From CAVONB01 sp963697205 (GTDB lineage Bacteria; Pseudomonadota; Alphaproteobacteria; Rhizobiales; Hyphomicrobiaceae), in contig CAVONB010000006.1 of assembly GCA_963697205.1 (NCBI GenBank), positions 466,772 to 530,771 of the forward strand: a DNA stretch of 64,000 bases, given 5' to 3'. Of the stretch, positions 35,178 to 45,468 are shown one piece after another. Numbering within the stretch: position 1 is the stretch's first letter; every line of letters begins with the position of its first letter. The notes beneath the pieces were generated by a model. It saw nothing but the letters and a program-made list of their open reading frames with translations. It did not search any database and was not told where the DNA came from. The position numbers and the translations under genes are program-made.

Positions 35178-35816
35178 ATGACGCATCATGTATCGGGCCG
35201 CGCCATCGCGCGCGCAGGCTTGGCCGCGGTCGCGGCAATGGCAGCACCGGGCCTGGCGAACGCCCATCACCCCATGGGTGGCGCCACGCCGTCCACGCTG
35301 ATGGAAGGCCTCTTGTCGGGCCTCGGACACCCCGTGCTCGGGCCCGACCATTTGGCCTTCATCGTCGGCATCGCCCTGTTGATGGCCGCGAGCCGGCGCT
35401 GGGCGAGCTTGCCGCTGGTCTTCGTCGCCTTGCTCGTCCCCGGCGTCCTGGCGCACGGCGCCGGCATCGCCATCGGTCCGGCCGAGCTCTACGTGGCGCT
35501 ATCCGTGCTGCTGATCGGCCTGGCGCTCCTGGTCGAGCCCAGGCTGCCCTCGATCGCCGGCACGGCCGCTGTCGCGCTTGCGGGCTTCTGCCACGGCTAC
35601 GCGTTCGGTGAGACGATCGTGGGCGCCGAAGCAACGCCGCTGCTCGCCTATCTCGCCGGCCTCTCGGTCGCTCTCATGGTGCTGACGGCGGTGATCGCGT
35701 ACGCCGCGCGCTCCATCTTTGCGGGTGAAACCGCGCCTGCCTCGCTGCGCTTGGCGGCCGGCGCCGTGCTCGTGGCGGCCGGCGGTGCGCTGACCATGGC
35801 GGGCATGGCGGCCTGA
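35178..35816 (+). CDS. HupE/UreJ-family metal permease
   Basis: A 212-residue membrane protein with a signal-like N-terminus, an H-H-P-M-G motif right after cleavage and the family signature G-H-P-V-L-G-P-D-H-L-A-F in the first helix pair. G-F-C-H-G-Y-A-F-G-E lies in a later helix. HupE/UreJ proteins import nickel or cobalt. Placed directly behind a cobalt-type hydratase, its likely role is cobalt supply to that enzyme. Confidence 0.9.
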   Translation: MTHHVSGRAIARAGLAAVAAMAAPGLANAHHPMGGATPSTLMEGLLSGLGHPVLGPDHLAFIVGIALLMAASRRWASLPLVFVALLVPGVLAHGAGIAIGPAELYVALSVLLIGLALLVEPRLPSIAGTAAVALAGFCHGYAFGETIVGAEATPLLAYLAGLSVALMVLTAVIAYAARSIFAGETAPASLRLAAGAVLVAAGGALTMAGMAA

Positions 35817-35827
35817 AATGACACCGT

Positions 35828-35853
35828 GACATGGCAGCCTGACATGGCAGCCT
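35828..35853. repeat. Short tandem repeat behind hupE
   Basis: Two exact 13-bp copies of GACATGGCAGCCT follow each other, with a partial third unit on the left and GACAAGG on the right. They resemble the last codons of the hupE gene (GGCATGGCGGCC) and probably arose by slippage. No regulatory role is evident. Confidence 0.6.
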
Positions 35854-35885
35854 GACAAGGGCCCACATCGGCATCGAGGATCGAG

Positions 35886-35910
35886 GGCACGGCGCAAAGC
35901 GCGCCGTGCC
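35886..35910 (+). terminator. Intrinsic terminator candidate of the nitrile hydratase/hupE operon
   Basis: A perfect 10-bp stem (GGCACGGCGC with GCGCCGTGCC) with a five-base loop is followed by TCTTCATGTCTT. The partial T-tail points to termination of the plus-strand operon. Confidence 0.65.
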
Positions 35911-35929
35911 TCTTCATGTCTTGGCGTGC

Positions 35930-36172
35930 TTACTTGAGCGGCTTCTTCTCTGCCTTCATCGGCGCGGCCCTTTTCGCCGGCGCCTTCTTCGCGGCGGCCT
36001 TCTTCACCGCCTTCTTCTTCGGCGCAGCCTTGGCAGGGGGCGCCGCACGATCATGACGCATCAGGTCGATGATGCACATGTCGCGGGCCCGGTCTCCGCC
36101 GGCATTCGCTGCCGTTGTCCCGCTTGCCAGAATGGCCACGCCGATCGCGGCCGCCGTCAGCGCAAGTCGCAT
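35930..36172 (-). CDS. Small secreted Lys/Ala/Pro-rich protein
   Basis: An 80-residue protein with a signal peptide (cleavage after A-N-A near residue 24), a short segment G-D-R-A-R-D-M-C-I-I-D-L-M-R-H and a C-terminal 35 residues made almost only of Lys, Ala and Pro, like histone H1 or PHA-granule tails. Export of such a basic tail suggests binding to anionic wall or membrane polymers. No named family. Convergent with hupE. Confidence 0.6.
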   Translation of the reverse strand: MRLALTAAAIGVAILASGTTAANAGGDRARDMCIIDLMRHDRAAPPAKAAPKKKAVKKAAAKKAPAKRAAPMKAEKKPLK

Positions 36173-36466
36173 GGTGGTCTCTCTCCCATCTGACCTGCAC
36201 GCAGCCCGAAGGCATCATGCCCTCGGCCGCCCGCGGCAGGTGCGACGAAGAATCTAGCCGCGCTGACGCTTCGGACCAGGTAAAGACCTAGGGAATATTG
36301 CGTATTAACAATAACGGTCTGCGCACGTCGGTCGCAGCGCCGTCGCGCCTTCGCCGCCATTTCTCCCAGCCCCGGACCCGGCCGGGCCACATTGGCATGA
36401 CCATGTTCCGCCTGCGGCGCTGCGGGCCTTTAGGGGTGCGTCTGCGCGAAGCGGGGCAGACGGAAG

Positions 36467-39003
36467 ATGCTGGGAATTCTGCGTCTATTCACGCGACTGG
36501 CCGAGGCGACGCTGGCGTTGCCGGCGCGGCTGCTGCGCGCGCTGCTCGTCACCGTCGTCTTCAATCCCCGGCTCGGCCCGCTGCGCTACGTCGTGTTTGC
36601 AGCCGGCGCCTACGTCTGTTCGCGATCACCCTCGTCTACGTCGTGGCGCCGGTGCGCGGCATCGTCGGCCACTACTACCTCGCCGACAAGCTGCGCTACG
36701 ACGCCGAGCGCTGGCTCGCCACCGCCATCTACGACGCCAACGGCAATTTCGTCGGCACCTTCGACCCGCGCCTCGACAGCCGCCGCGACGTCAACTACAC
36801 CGGCCGCACCATCGAGATCGGCGACTACGACGGCCAACCCCGACCACAAGTCGATCCCCGTCCGCGAGGTGCCGGAGCACTACTGGCAGTGCCTGACGTT
36901 ACCACGAGGATCGCTACATCGGCAGCTGGCTCAATCCCTACGGCATCGATCTCCACGGCGTCCTCAAGATCCCGTATTCCACGCTGCGCCGCTCGCTCGC
37001 GCTGAAGCGCCCGAGCCTCGGCGTCGGCGGCTCCACGCTGCCGATGCAGTTCGTGCGCGTCATCTACAAGACCCCGCCCTCCACGCAGCGAGGGCGCCCT
37101 CACCAAGCTCGGCCGCAAGATGCGCGAGTGGTGGCTGGCGCCTGTGCATCTATCACGAGCTGACGCTGGGCGGCGACGACACGCCGCTCAAGCAGCTGGG
37201 CGGCCAACCACCTCTGGCTGGCGCAGCGCACCGGCGGCTCGCCGCTGCACGGCGTCGAGATGACGAGCCGCATCGTGTTCGGCAAGGAGGCCAAGGATCT
37301 CTCCATCGCCGAGCAGTTCGTGCTCGCCTCCGCCGTCAACAAGCCGATCATCCTGCTGGAAGGCAGCGAGCGCCTGAACGCGGTCCGCCTCGACCGCTGG
37401 CACTACATCACCGAGGTGCGCGCCCGATCTGCGCCGACCGGCTGCTGGCCGACGAGGAGACGCAGAAGAAGGTCTATTTCGAGCTCGTCGGCCTCGCCGG
37501 CGGTCCGCCCGATCCGCGCGTCAAGCCCAAGGCTGCAGGAGGCGCTCGAGCAGCTACGCCCCGCAGGTGGCCAAGCGCGCGCAGGCCAACCCCGTCGTCC
37601 GCGCCAACGTGCTGATGCCGGCCGCGCGCTTCGGACTGCGCGAGGAGATGAAGCAGCCTTCGGCGACGGCTGGCGCGAGCACGTGCGCGGCGTCACCTCC
37701 ACCTTCGACGCCGTCGAGAACCTCGCCTTCGACCGCGCCCTGGAAGCCGCGCTGCCCGCCCTCGATCGCGCGCTCCAGGCACGCATCGATTCCGGCTACA
37801 CGCTCGATCCCGCGCGCATCGACGCCACGCGTCAGATGCCCCACGTCGTCGTCGTCGCCGCCAACCACAAAGGCGAGATCGTCCGCTATTACGAGAACTA
37901 CCAGAACACGCCCTACTACGGCTCCGCGCACGCCGTCGATCGCGATACCGGCGTCTACGACGCCACGCGCGAGGGGCGCATGCTCGCCTCCACCGCAAGA
38001 TGATGCTCGCCATCGGCATCGCCAACGAGCGGCGCGACACGCCCGCCTCGCTCTATCTCGATACCGAGGCGCCCGCGCGCGGTCTGGAGACGTGCGCGCC
38101 ACCGCGGCAACGAGCGCCGCGGCCGCCGCGCGATCGTCTCCTTCGCATGCTCGCTGAACAATCCCCTGATGCATCGCGGCGCGCACGCTCGGCCAGGCGC
38201 GCATCAAGGCCTTGATCGACGCGTTCGGCTTCAACATGCCGCCGGCCGCGGCCAGCGGCGAGGGCACGCCGCCGTCGACCGCCGTCGTGCTCGGCCAGGT
38301 CTCCGGCGCGCCGCGCCGCGTCCACCACATGGCCGGCGTCATCCTCGCCTCCTTGATCGGCCAGGGTGCCCGACCCTTGAAGCCGCCCAGCATGGTCAAG
38401 GCGTTCGACTTCACCTCCAAGGCCAGCGCCGACGCCCACGCACGCGACACCGCCGGCGCGATCACGCCCGACAAGGTGATCCGCCGCGACGGCCGCGCCA
38501 TGCTGAAGACGCTGCTGCAGGCGCCGCTGTGCTACAAGGCGAACGGCGCCGCGCACGGCACCTTGAAGTCGATCGCCAATTGGTGTGCGGACGCCCGAGC
38601 CGACGTCCGACTGCACTTCGCCAAGACCGGCACGCAGGTCAACGAGGATCCCAACGCGACCGTCGACGTGTCCATCGCCGGGGGCATCCAGTTTCGCAAC
38701 GGCGCGGCCTACTCCTACGTCGTGCTGGTCGGCACCGGCGCCGCGCGCCAGCCGTGGGCGCGCAGCGTGCATGCCGCACAGGTGACGCCGCTGGTCGAGG
38801 TGCTGCTGTCCGATCTGGCTCGGCACGCCACGCGCCATCCTGAGCCAAAGCTCCTGCCGCCACCGCCCGCGCCCGCCCCGGTCGCGTCCGCCGCGCCGGG
38901 TGACGCCATCTACCGGCCCGCCGGCGCCACGGTGGCCCGCACCAAAGGCGTCACGCCGCTGTCGGCCGAAGAGCGCCGCCGCGTGTTCGGCACGACGTTC
39001 TGA
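36467..39003 (+). CDS. Class A penicillin-binding protein (about thirteen frame disruptions)
   Basis: Bifunctional peptidoglycan glycosyltransferase/transpeptidase of about 840 residues. An N-terminal membrane helix (Y-V-V-F-A-A-G-A-Y region) is followed by a GT51 domain with H-E-D-R-Y-I, G-G-S-T-L-P-M-Q and the later H-G-V-E-M segment. The transpeptidase domain has S-T-A-K (SxxK) and K-T-G-T motifs. The frame is broken near 36616, 36840, 36900, 37086, 37141, 37196, 37425, 37531, 37563, 37655, 37996, 38098 and 38187 (nine extra and four missing bases). Conserved protein runs through all of them, which favours sequence error over a dead gene. Confidence 0.82.
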
Positions 39004-39155
39004 CGCTGTGGGGGCGTTCGGCCAATACCGCGTTCCACCTACTCAACGTTCCGCCCAACGCGCAAGCTGCGCTTGCTGCACGCCGCCAGCGGCTCCACAA
39101 TGTGCCCAACCGGCCCAACGGCCGCACACAACTCGGGGCAGGGGACGCTCACATC

Positions 39156-40319
39156 ATGCGCATCAAGGAAATCCGCGAACGCGCGGTGCCGCTCAAGACC
39201 AACCTGCGCAACGCCGCCTTCGCGTTCGACGAGATGACGACGTCGATCGTCGCCGTCGTCACCGACGTCGTGCGCGGCGGCAAACCGATCGTCGGCTACG
39301 CCTTCAACTCGACCGGCCGCTACGCCTGCGGCGCGCAGATGCGCGAGCGCTTCATTCCGCGCCTGATGAAGGCCGCCCCCGAGGACGTCACGCTCGACCC
39401 CAAGGCCTTCGATCCCGACAAGATGCTCAAGGCCATGATGGTCGGCGAGAAGCCCGGCGGCGACGGCGAGCGCTCGGTCGGCATCGGCACCATCGAGTGC
39501 GCCATCTGGGACGCCGTCGCCAAGATCGCCGACGTGCCCGCCTACAAGCTGATCGCGGACCGCTACAACGGCGGGCGCGTCCCCGACCGCATGTTCTGCT
39601 ACGTCGGCGGCGGCTGGTACGCGCCGGGCAAGACCGTCCAGGATCTCGTCGACGAGGTGAAGCGCTACCGCGACATGGGCTACACGCTGATCAAGGTGAA
39701 GGTCGGCGGCGCGCCGATCCCGGAGGATCTCGCCCGCCTCGAAGCCGTCATCAAGGTCGTGGGCGCCGCCGAGCTCGTCGCCGTCGACGCCAACTGCGGC
39801 ATCCCCGTTGACAAGCGCGCCGACTACGCCAAGGCGTTGCGCCCGCTCGGCCTCAGGTGGTTCGAGGAGGCCGCGCATCCCGTCGACTACCAGGGCAACG
39901 CCGACTTCATCGCCGTCTACGGCAACGCGGTCGCGACCGGCGAGAACCTGTTCGCCATCGAGGACGTGCAGAACCTCGTGCGCCACGGCGGCATGCGCCC
40001 GCGCATCGACATCATCCAGACCGACATCCCGCAAAGCTACGGCATCGGGCAGGCCGCCCGCATGCTCAAGCTGATCGAAAAGCATGGCTGGCAACCGGCA
40101 TCCGTGCTGCCGCACGGCGGCAATCAGATGTCGCTCAACCAGGCGATCGGCCTCGGGCTCGGCATGTGCGAGGCCTATCCCGGCGCGTTCGGCGCGTTCG
40201 CGGGCTACTGCGACGACCTCGTCGTCGAGGACGGCTGGATGAAATCCGGCGACTGGCCCGGCATGGGCTTCGAGCGTCAGTCGGCGCTGTTTGAGCTGAT
40301 GGCACCGGTTGGGGCTTGA
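39156..40319 (+). CDS. Mandelate racemase/enolase-superfamily acid dehydratase, D-tartrate dehydratase-like
   Basis: A 387-residue enolase-superfamily enzyme. It closely follows the D(-)-tartrate dehydratase pattern of Bradyrhizobium: M-T-T-S-I-V-A-V-V-T-D-V-V-R, G-E-K-P-G-G-D-G-E-R-S, then the catalytic K-V-K (K180/K182), metal ligands in V-D-A-N, F-E-E-A and A-T-G-E-N, and the general acid/base in P-H-G-G-N-Q (H320). Expected reaction: dehydration of D-tartrate or a related acid sugar to the 2-oxo acid. The start at 39156 is preferred over an earlier in-frame codon lacking a ribosome site. Confidence 0.87.
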   Translation: MRIKEIRERAVPLKTNLRNAAFAFDEMTTSIVAVVTDVVRGGKPIVGYAFNSTGRYACGAQMRERFIPRLMKAAPEDVTLDPKAFDPDKMLKAMMVGEKPGGDGERSVGIGTIECAIWDAVAKIADVPAYKLIADRYNGGRVPDRMFCYVGGGWYAPGKTVQDLVDEVKRYRDMGYTLIKVKVGGAPIPEDLARLEAVIKVVGAAELVAVDANCGIPVDKRADYAKALRPLGLRWFEEAAHPVDYQGNADFIAVYGNAVATGENLFAIEDVQNLVRHGGMRPRIDIIQTDIPQSYGIGQAARMLKLIEKHGWQPASVLPHGGNQMSLNQAIGLGLGMCEAYPGAFGAFAGYCDDLVVEDGWMKSGDWPGMGFERQSALFELMAPVGA

Positions 40320-40346
40320 GAGGAGAGCACGTCGCGGGATGCGGCG

Positions 40347-40560
40347 TGAAACCGCCTGGCGGCGCTCGGGGACCTTTTTTACTTTGTGCGCCTGCGCGCA
40401 CGGGTCCCCTGGCCCCTGCTGGCGGGCCCCCGGCCTTCTCCGGGGCAAGCACCCGCCAGACCACCCGTTTTTTTCGATCTCGCCGCCGCCGATCTATCGC
40501 AGCCACGCCGCCGACGTATCCTCTAGCGGAACGCAGTGACGCGTCACGTCGCTCCGCTCG
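40347..40560 (+). repeat. Structured repeat, type A (long copy 1)
   Basis: A chain of hairpins begins 28 bp after the preceding stop codon: a GCC-TGGC-GGC mini-stem, an outer GGGGACC/GGTCCCC stem enclosing GTGCGC/GCGCAC, then CTGGCGGG paired with CCCGCCAG over a GC-rich insert, followed by ACCACCCG and seven T. The tail (AGCGGAACGCAGTGACGCGTC) is also shared with the copy at 41926. It may act as the terminator of the upstream gene. Confidence 0.75.
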
Positions 40561-40645
40561 ACGGAAATGGAACCGTCCCGAAATAGTTCGCGCCTCGTAG
40601 TGGTCAAGCCGTGAGCGGGCGGCTCATCGAACAGGCGGCGTGAGG

Positions 40646-40725
40646 GGAAGCGCCTGGCGGCGCTTGCGAGACCGGTCTCGCGCTCTGCCGGAGGGACGCC
40701 CCTCCGGACCTCCCGCCTTTTTCCA
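40646..40725 (+). repeat. Structured repeat, type A (short copy)
   Basis: It shares the opening AAGCGCCTGGCGGCGCTTGCG and the hairpin order of the family: GCGAGACC/GGTCTCGC without an insert, then CCGGAGGG/CCCTCCGG, ending in CCCGCCTTTTT. It is not directly behind a gene. Confidence 0.7.
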
Positions 40726-40769
40726 CTGTAGTGTGCCGCAATCGCGTGCCCCACGCGATCGGTGAAGTG

Positions 40770-40823
40770 CGGGTTTCAAAAGGGCTGGGCCCTTTTGCGG
40801 GAGCGCGAGGGCAGCGCCCTCGC
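40770..40823. repeat. Double-hairpin intergenic repeat (type B), second copy
   Basis: GCGGGTTTC is followed by two perfect hairpins, AAAAGGGC/GCCCTTTT (40778-40796) and GCGAGGGC/GCCCTCGC (40805-40823). It has the same layout as 18325-18378, and the stem bases differ in pairs, so the structure is maintained. Confidence 0.65.
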
Positions 40824-40922
40824 ATGCGCAGAGGTCGATCGGCCTGCCGCTGAACCTTTCGTCATCTTGGCGCGACAAACGAGTGTTGGAAGGCGCCCGA
40901 GCAATGGAAATGGGGAAGGAAA

Positions 40923-41903
40923 ATGCAGCGAACAATGGCTTTTCGTTCCACGCTGTCGTTGGCGGTTGTCCTGATTGTCACATCCGTCCACACCACGCCG
41001 ATGCATGCTCAAGAACCCACCCCGTCGGGCAAGGCAGCGCCGGCTCTGTCACCCGAGATTCAGCAGTCCCTGGATGCTGCAATCGAACATTTGTCGCGTC
41101 AGATGAATGCCCACACCGCCAGGATGAGAGACATTGAACGCGGCCTCTTCGCCACGCCGCAGAACATCCTCGATCTGTGTCGCACGCCCATGCGGCCCAC
41201 AAAACACCGCGCCGTGCTGGAGCACTTTCGCGCCACGCGGGACGACCCGGTCAGCCTTCCCACCATAGACTGCATGTTCATGAGAAGCCGGAGCGGCGGC
41301 GCACTGCTGTGGAGCTACGAACCCGCTCCCGACAAGAGCTACTACATGCTTCGTGCTCATGAAGGCATGACCCCGGACGGCGCCTTCGCATTTGCGCGCC
41401 ACCCCCTCAACTTCAATCATCGCCGTGTTCTCAATGGCCCGGACTGGGTCGTCACGCGATCCGTCTTCGAGCCCTTGGATGCCTTTCCGCTGCGGGCAAA
41501 CGCCACGCTGAACCTCACGGAAGTTGACGAAAGTCGCGTACCGACAACGCTGACGGCAAGGGTCGTCGAGAGCTTCCCCATTTCGCACGAGGTAAACGGC
41601 CAAATCAAACAGGTTGAAACGCTGCATATCGTCGTCAAGCAGCTGCCTGCGAAAACGCTTCTCGGCAAGCCGAGCGACCGTCGCAGATGGTACATCTACT
41701 CGGAAAAAGCCAACGTGTTCATCCAGCGCTCCCAGGCGCTGACCCGGCAGGATTCGATAAACAAGGCAGCCACGGGCGTCGACAAGAACCTTTCGTTCGT
41801 GGCGTACATCAAGGAGGGACGCTACATCCTGAGACTGACGTCAGCGGACCTCGCGCCACTCAGAGGCTATCTCGAGACGTTCGATGTGTGGGCTGTCAAT
41901 TGA
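40923..41903 (+). CDS. Secreted protein of unknown function, flanked by type A repeats
   Basis: A 326-residue exported protein: signal peptide (residues 1-29, cleavage after M-H-A), a helical segment rich in Gln/His (about 43-80) and a C-terminal beta-rich region with W-Y-I-Y-S-E-K-A-N-V-F-I and Y-I-L-R-L-T-S-A-D-L. No family recognised. Its base composition is visibly lower in GC and its codons are less biased than its neighbours', suggesting recent arrival. Type A repeats lie on both sides in the same orientation. A GGGAAGGA site precedes the ATG. Confidence 0.7.
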   Translation: MQRTMAFRSTLSLAVVLIVTSVHTTPMHAQEPTPSGKAAPALSPEIQQSLDAAIEHLSRQMNAHTARMRDIERGLFATPQNILDLCRTPMRPTKHRAVLEHFRATRDDPVSLPTIDCMFMRSRSGGALLWSYEPAPDKSYYMLRAHEGMTPDGAFAFARHPLNFNHRRVLNGPDWVVTRSVFEPLDAFPLRANATLNLTEVDESRVPTTLTARVVESFPISHEVNGQIKQVETLHIVVKQLPAKTLLGKPSDRRRWYIYSEKANVFIQRSQALTRQDSINKAATGVDKNLSFVAYIKEGRYILRLTSADLAPLRGYLETFDVWAVN

Positions 41904-41925
41904 CGAGCACGCGAGCGGCGCAATC

Positions 41926-42110
41926 AAAGCGCCTGGCGGCGCTTGCGAGACATTTTCGGTTTGTTCGCCTGCGCGAACGGGTCTCGCGCTCTGCTGGCGG
42001 GACACCCGCCTGACCACCCGTCTTTTGCGGCATCTTCACCGCCGGCTTGTCGCGGCGCCGCTGCTCACCTCACCGCAGCGGAACGAAGTGACGCGTCGCG
42101 CTGCTTTGCT
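41926..42110 (+). repeat. Structured repeat, type A (long copy 2)
   Basis: It starts 22 bp after the stop of the gene at 40923. Same hairpin order as 40347-40560: GCGCC-TGGC-GGCGC, an outer GCGAGAC/GTCTCGC stem enclosing GTTCGC/GCGAAC, GGCGGG-ACA-CCCGCC and ACCACCCGTCTTTT, then the shared tail (AGCGGAACGAAGTGACGCGTC). Compared with long copy 1, paired bases differ together. Confidence 0.75.
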
Positions 42111-42172
42111 GGGGCAAAATTGTGGGTGTCCCCAATTATTCCAATTATTCCTTTGGCCGTAGGCCAACACGC

Positions 42173-42203
42173 GCGCCCCGGCGGCACAGCGCCGCCGGGG
42201 CGC
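42173..42203 (-). terminator. Strong GC hairpin after the ROK gene
   Basis: A perfect 13-bp stem (GCGCCCCGGCGGC with GCCGCCGGGGCGC) with a five-base loop sits 30 bp behind the ROK stop. There is no T-run, so it may act as a message-stabilising end rather than a classical terminator. Confidence 0.5.
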
Positions 42204-42233
42204 CGGCGCGCGGAACGCGTGTCGCCAGCGCCA

Positions 42234-43145
42234 TCAAAAAAGCCAAGCCGCCCCTCTGACACCCGACGCGTCGCCCCATGTCGGCGGGCGGAGGTCGATG
42301 GTCGCGTCGTCGGCGAAGATGTGCGGGGCGATTAGACCGGGCAGGTCGCGGTAGAGGTGGGCGAGCTTGGACAGCCCGCCGCCGAGCACGATCACGTCGG
42401 GGTCGAGGATGTTGACGACGTGGGCGAGGCCGCGCGCCAGGCGGTCCGCATGACGCAGGAGCGTCGCCGTGCAGACGGCATCGCCCGCCGCCGCCCGCGC
42501 GGCGATGTCTTCGGCGGCGGCGGCTTCGCCCGTGATGCGCGCATGATCGGCCGCAAGCGCGGGCCCCGACACCCAGGTTTCCATACAACCAAGCCGCCCG
42601 CACCAGCAGCGCGGGCCGGGGTGCTCGCCGGCGCTGGCCCAGGGCAGGGGGTTGTGGCCCCATTCGCCGCCGATGCCGCGCGGGCCGTCGAGGATGCGGC
42701 CGTCGACGACGATGCCCGCGCCGCAACCCGTGCCCAGGATGACGCCGAGCACGATGCGGCGTCCCGCGCCGGCCCCGTCGGTGGCTTCCGACAGCGCAAA
42801 GCAGTTGGCGTCGTTGGCCAGGCGCACGGGCCGGCCGAGTGCGGCGGCGATGTCGCGGTCGAGCGGCCGGCCGTTGAGCCAGGTCGAGTTGGCGTTCTGC
42901 ACGGTGCCTGTTGCAGGCGAGAGCGAGCCCGGCATGCCGATGCCGACCGGCGTCGGCGCGCCATCGTTGCCGCGGTCGCAACCGGCCGTCGTGGCCAGCG
43001 CGCCGACGAGATCGCGCAGCGCGACGATTGTGGCGGCATAGTCCTCGCGCGGGGCCGCGATGCGCCGACGGGCGCGCTCCGCCCCGTCGGCATCGAGCAC
43101 CACGCCCTCGATCTTGGTGCCGCCGAGGTCGATACCGATCCGCAT
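42234..43145 (-). CDS. ROK-family sugar kinase
   Basis: A 303-residue ROK kinase, probably fructokinase or glucokinase-like. The ATP motif I-G-I-D-L-G-G-T-K-I-E-G is at the start, N-D-A-N-C-F-A-L-S-E at mid-length, the catalytic-domain zinc motif C-W-C-G-R-L-G-C-M-E in the second half and D-V-I-V-L-G-G-G-L-S near the end. The start at 43145 gives the standard N-terminus; the extension upstream is Arg/Ala-rich and unlikely. No DNA-binding domain, so it is a kinase rather than a ROK repressor. Confidence 0.92.
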   Translation of the reverse strand: MRIGIDLGGTKIEGVVLDADGAERARRRIAAPREDYAATIVALRDLVGALATTAGCDRGNDGAPTPVGIGMPGSLSPATGTVQNANSTWLNGRPLDRDIAAALGRPVRLANDANCFALSEATDGAGAGRRIVLGVILGTGCGAGIVVDGRILDGPRGIGGEWGHNPLPWASAGEHPGPRCWCGRLGCMETWVSGPALAADHARITGEAAAAEDIAARAAAGDAVCTATLLRHADRLARGLAHVVNILDPDVIVLGGGLSKLAHLYRDLPGLIAPHIFADDATIDLRPPTWGDASGVRGAAWLF

Positions 43146-43192
43146 CGCGCCGCGTGGTAAACGGGATCTTGTCGCGCCGGTCGGCATGGCCG

Positions 43193-43477
43193 TCAGCGCG
43201 CGTCGTGCAGCAGCAGCGCGGCCGGGGCGACCCATTGCGGGTCGATCCCGGCGTTGGCCGTGAACATCAGCAGCATCGCCTCGTCCTGCATCAGGTGATC
43301 GAGCACGGCCGCCAGCAGCCCCGGCTCCTGGGCCTGCGCGGCGAGCTCGGCGGGCTCGAGCCCCGTCAGCCTCAGGAACCGGACGAGGCGCTCATGGTCC
43401 TCGGCCAGGAAGGCGAGCGCGCCGTAGCCGATCTCCAGCGCGGCGTTGCGGTCGGGGCCCTTGGCTCTGCCGATCAT
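43193..43477 (-). CDS. DUF3572 family protein
   Basis: A 94-residue helical protein with [15 protein letters not shown] near the start and the ending [12 protein letters not shown]3572 proteins occur in alphaproteobacteria immediately upstream of and divergent from divK-pleD, as here. Function unknown. Confidence 0.88.
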   Translation of the reverse strand: MIGRAKGPDRNAALEIGYGALAFLAEDHERLVRFLRLTGLEPAELAAQAQEPGLLAAVLDHLMQDEAMLLMFTANAGIDPQWVAPAALLLHDAR

Positions 43478-43635
43478 CCATCACCCTCCAGCAATTTGCG
43501 GGTCGCGTGGCGCAAAAACCCGGGTTGGCGCACCATCTTAAATTGTTGGTTACAGGTTCGTGGGCATTTTGTTCGGGCACGACTCCCCGAGAATCGGTGC
43601 ACATGAAGGTGGGGAACGGGGCGGGTTCATATCGC

Positions 43636-44070
43636 ATGACCTACCAGGACACCAGGAGGGCCGTCGAGGGATCGAAGCCGGAGCGCTTGCGCGTCGGCAA
43701 GAAGGTCCTGATCGTGGAAGACAACGAGCTGAACATGAAGCTCTTCCACGATCTGCTCGACGCCCACGGCTATGCGACCATCCAGACCCGCAACGGTCTG
43801 GAGGCGCTCGAGCTTGCTCGCGCGCATCGCCCGGCCCTCATCTTGATGGACATCCAGTTGCCCGAGGTCTCAGGCCTCGAGGTGACCAAGTGGCTGAAGG
43901 AGGACGACGAGCTGCGCACCATCCCGGTGGTAGCCGTCACGGCCTTCGCCATGAAGGGCGACGAGGAGCGGATCCGGGAGGGTGGCTGCGAGGCCTACAT
44001 CTCCAAGCCGATCTCCGTTGCCATGTTCATCGACACTGTGCGGCGCTTCATCGGGGAGGGCGGCGCATAA
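43636..44070 (+). CDS. divK: Single-domain cell-cycle response regulator
   Basis: About 144 residues. From residue 24 the sequence matches DivK almost fully ([18 protein letters not shown]), with phosphoacceptor D72 in L-M-D-I-Q-L-P and the K of A-Y-I-S-K-P. DivK controls DivL and CckA and so CtrA activity. There are about 22 residues before the conserved start (M-T-Y-Q-D), absent in Caulobacter DivK, and the true start is uncertain; earlier in-frame codons exist. It forms an operon with pleD (27 bp gap). Confidence 0.93.
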   Translation: MTYQDTRRAVEGSKPERLRVGKKVLIVEDNELNMKLFHDLLDAHGYATIQTRNGLEALELARAHRPALILMDIQLPEVSGLEVTKWLKEDDELRTIPVVAVTAFAMKGDEERIREGGCEAYISKPISVAMFIDTVRRFIGEGGA

Positions 44071-44097
44071 GGTTTCGCCACTGACCCTGGACCGGAA

Positions 44098-45468
<1,371 letters not shown>

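Larger units (their letters stand above)
40320..40922. other. Gene-free stretch filled with structured repeats
   Basis: No gene is supported between the tartrate-dehydratase-like gene and the gene at 40923. The stretch holds a long type A element (40347-40560), a short type A element (40646-40725) and a type B double hairpin (40770-40823), separated by short unique sequence. Confidence 0.75.
41904..42233. other. Gene-free stretch with repeat and GC-rich hairpin
   Basis: Nothing coding is supported here. It holds the type A element (41926-42110), a short AT-rich patch (AATTATTCCAATTATTCC near 42133) and a GC hairpin next to the end of the ROK gene (42173-42203). Confidence 0.7.
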
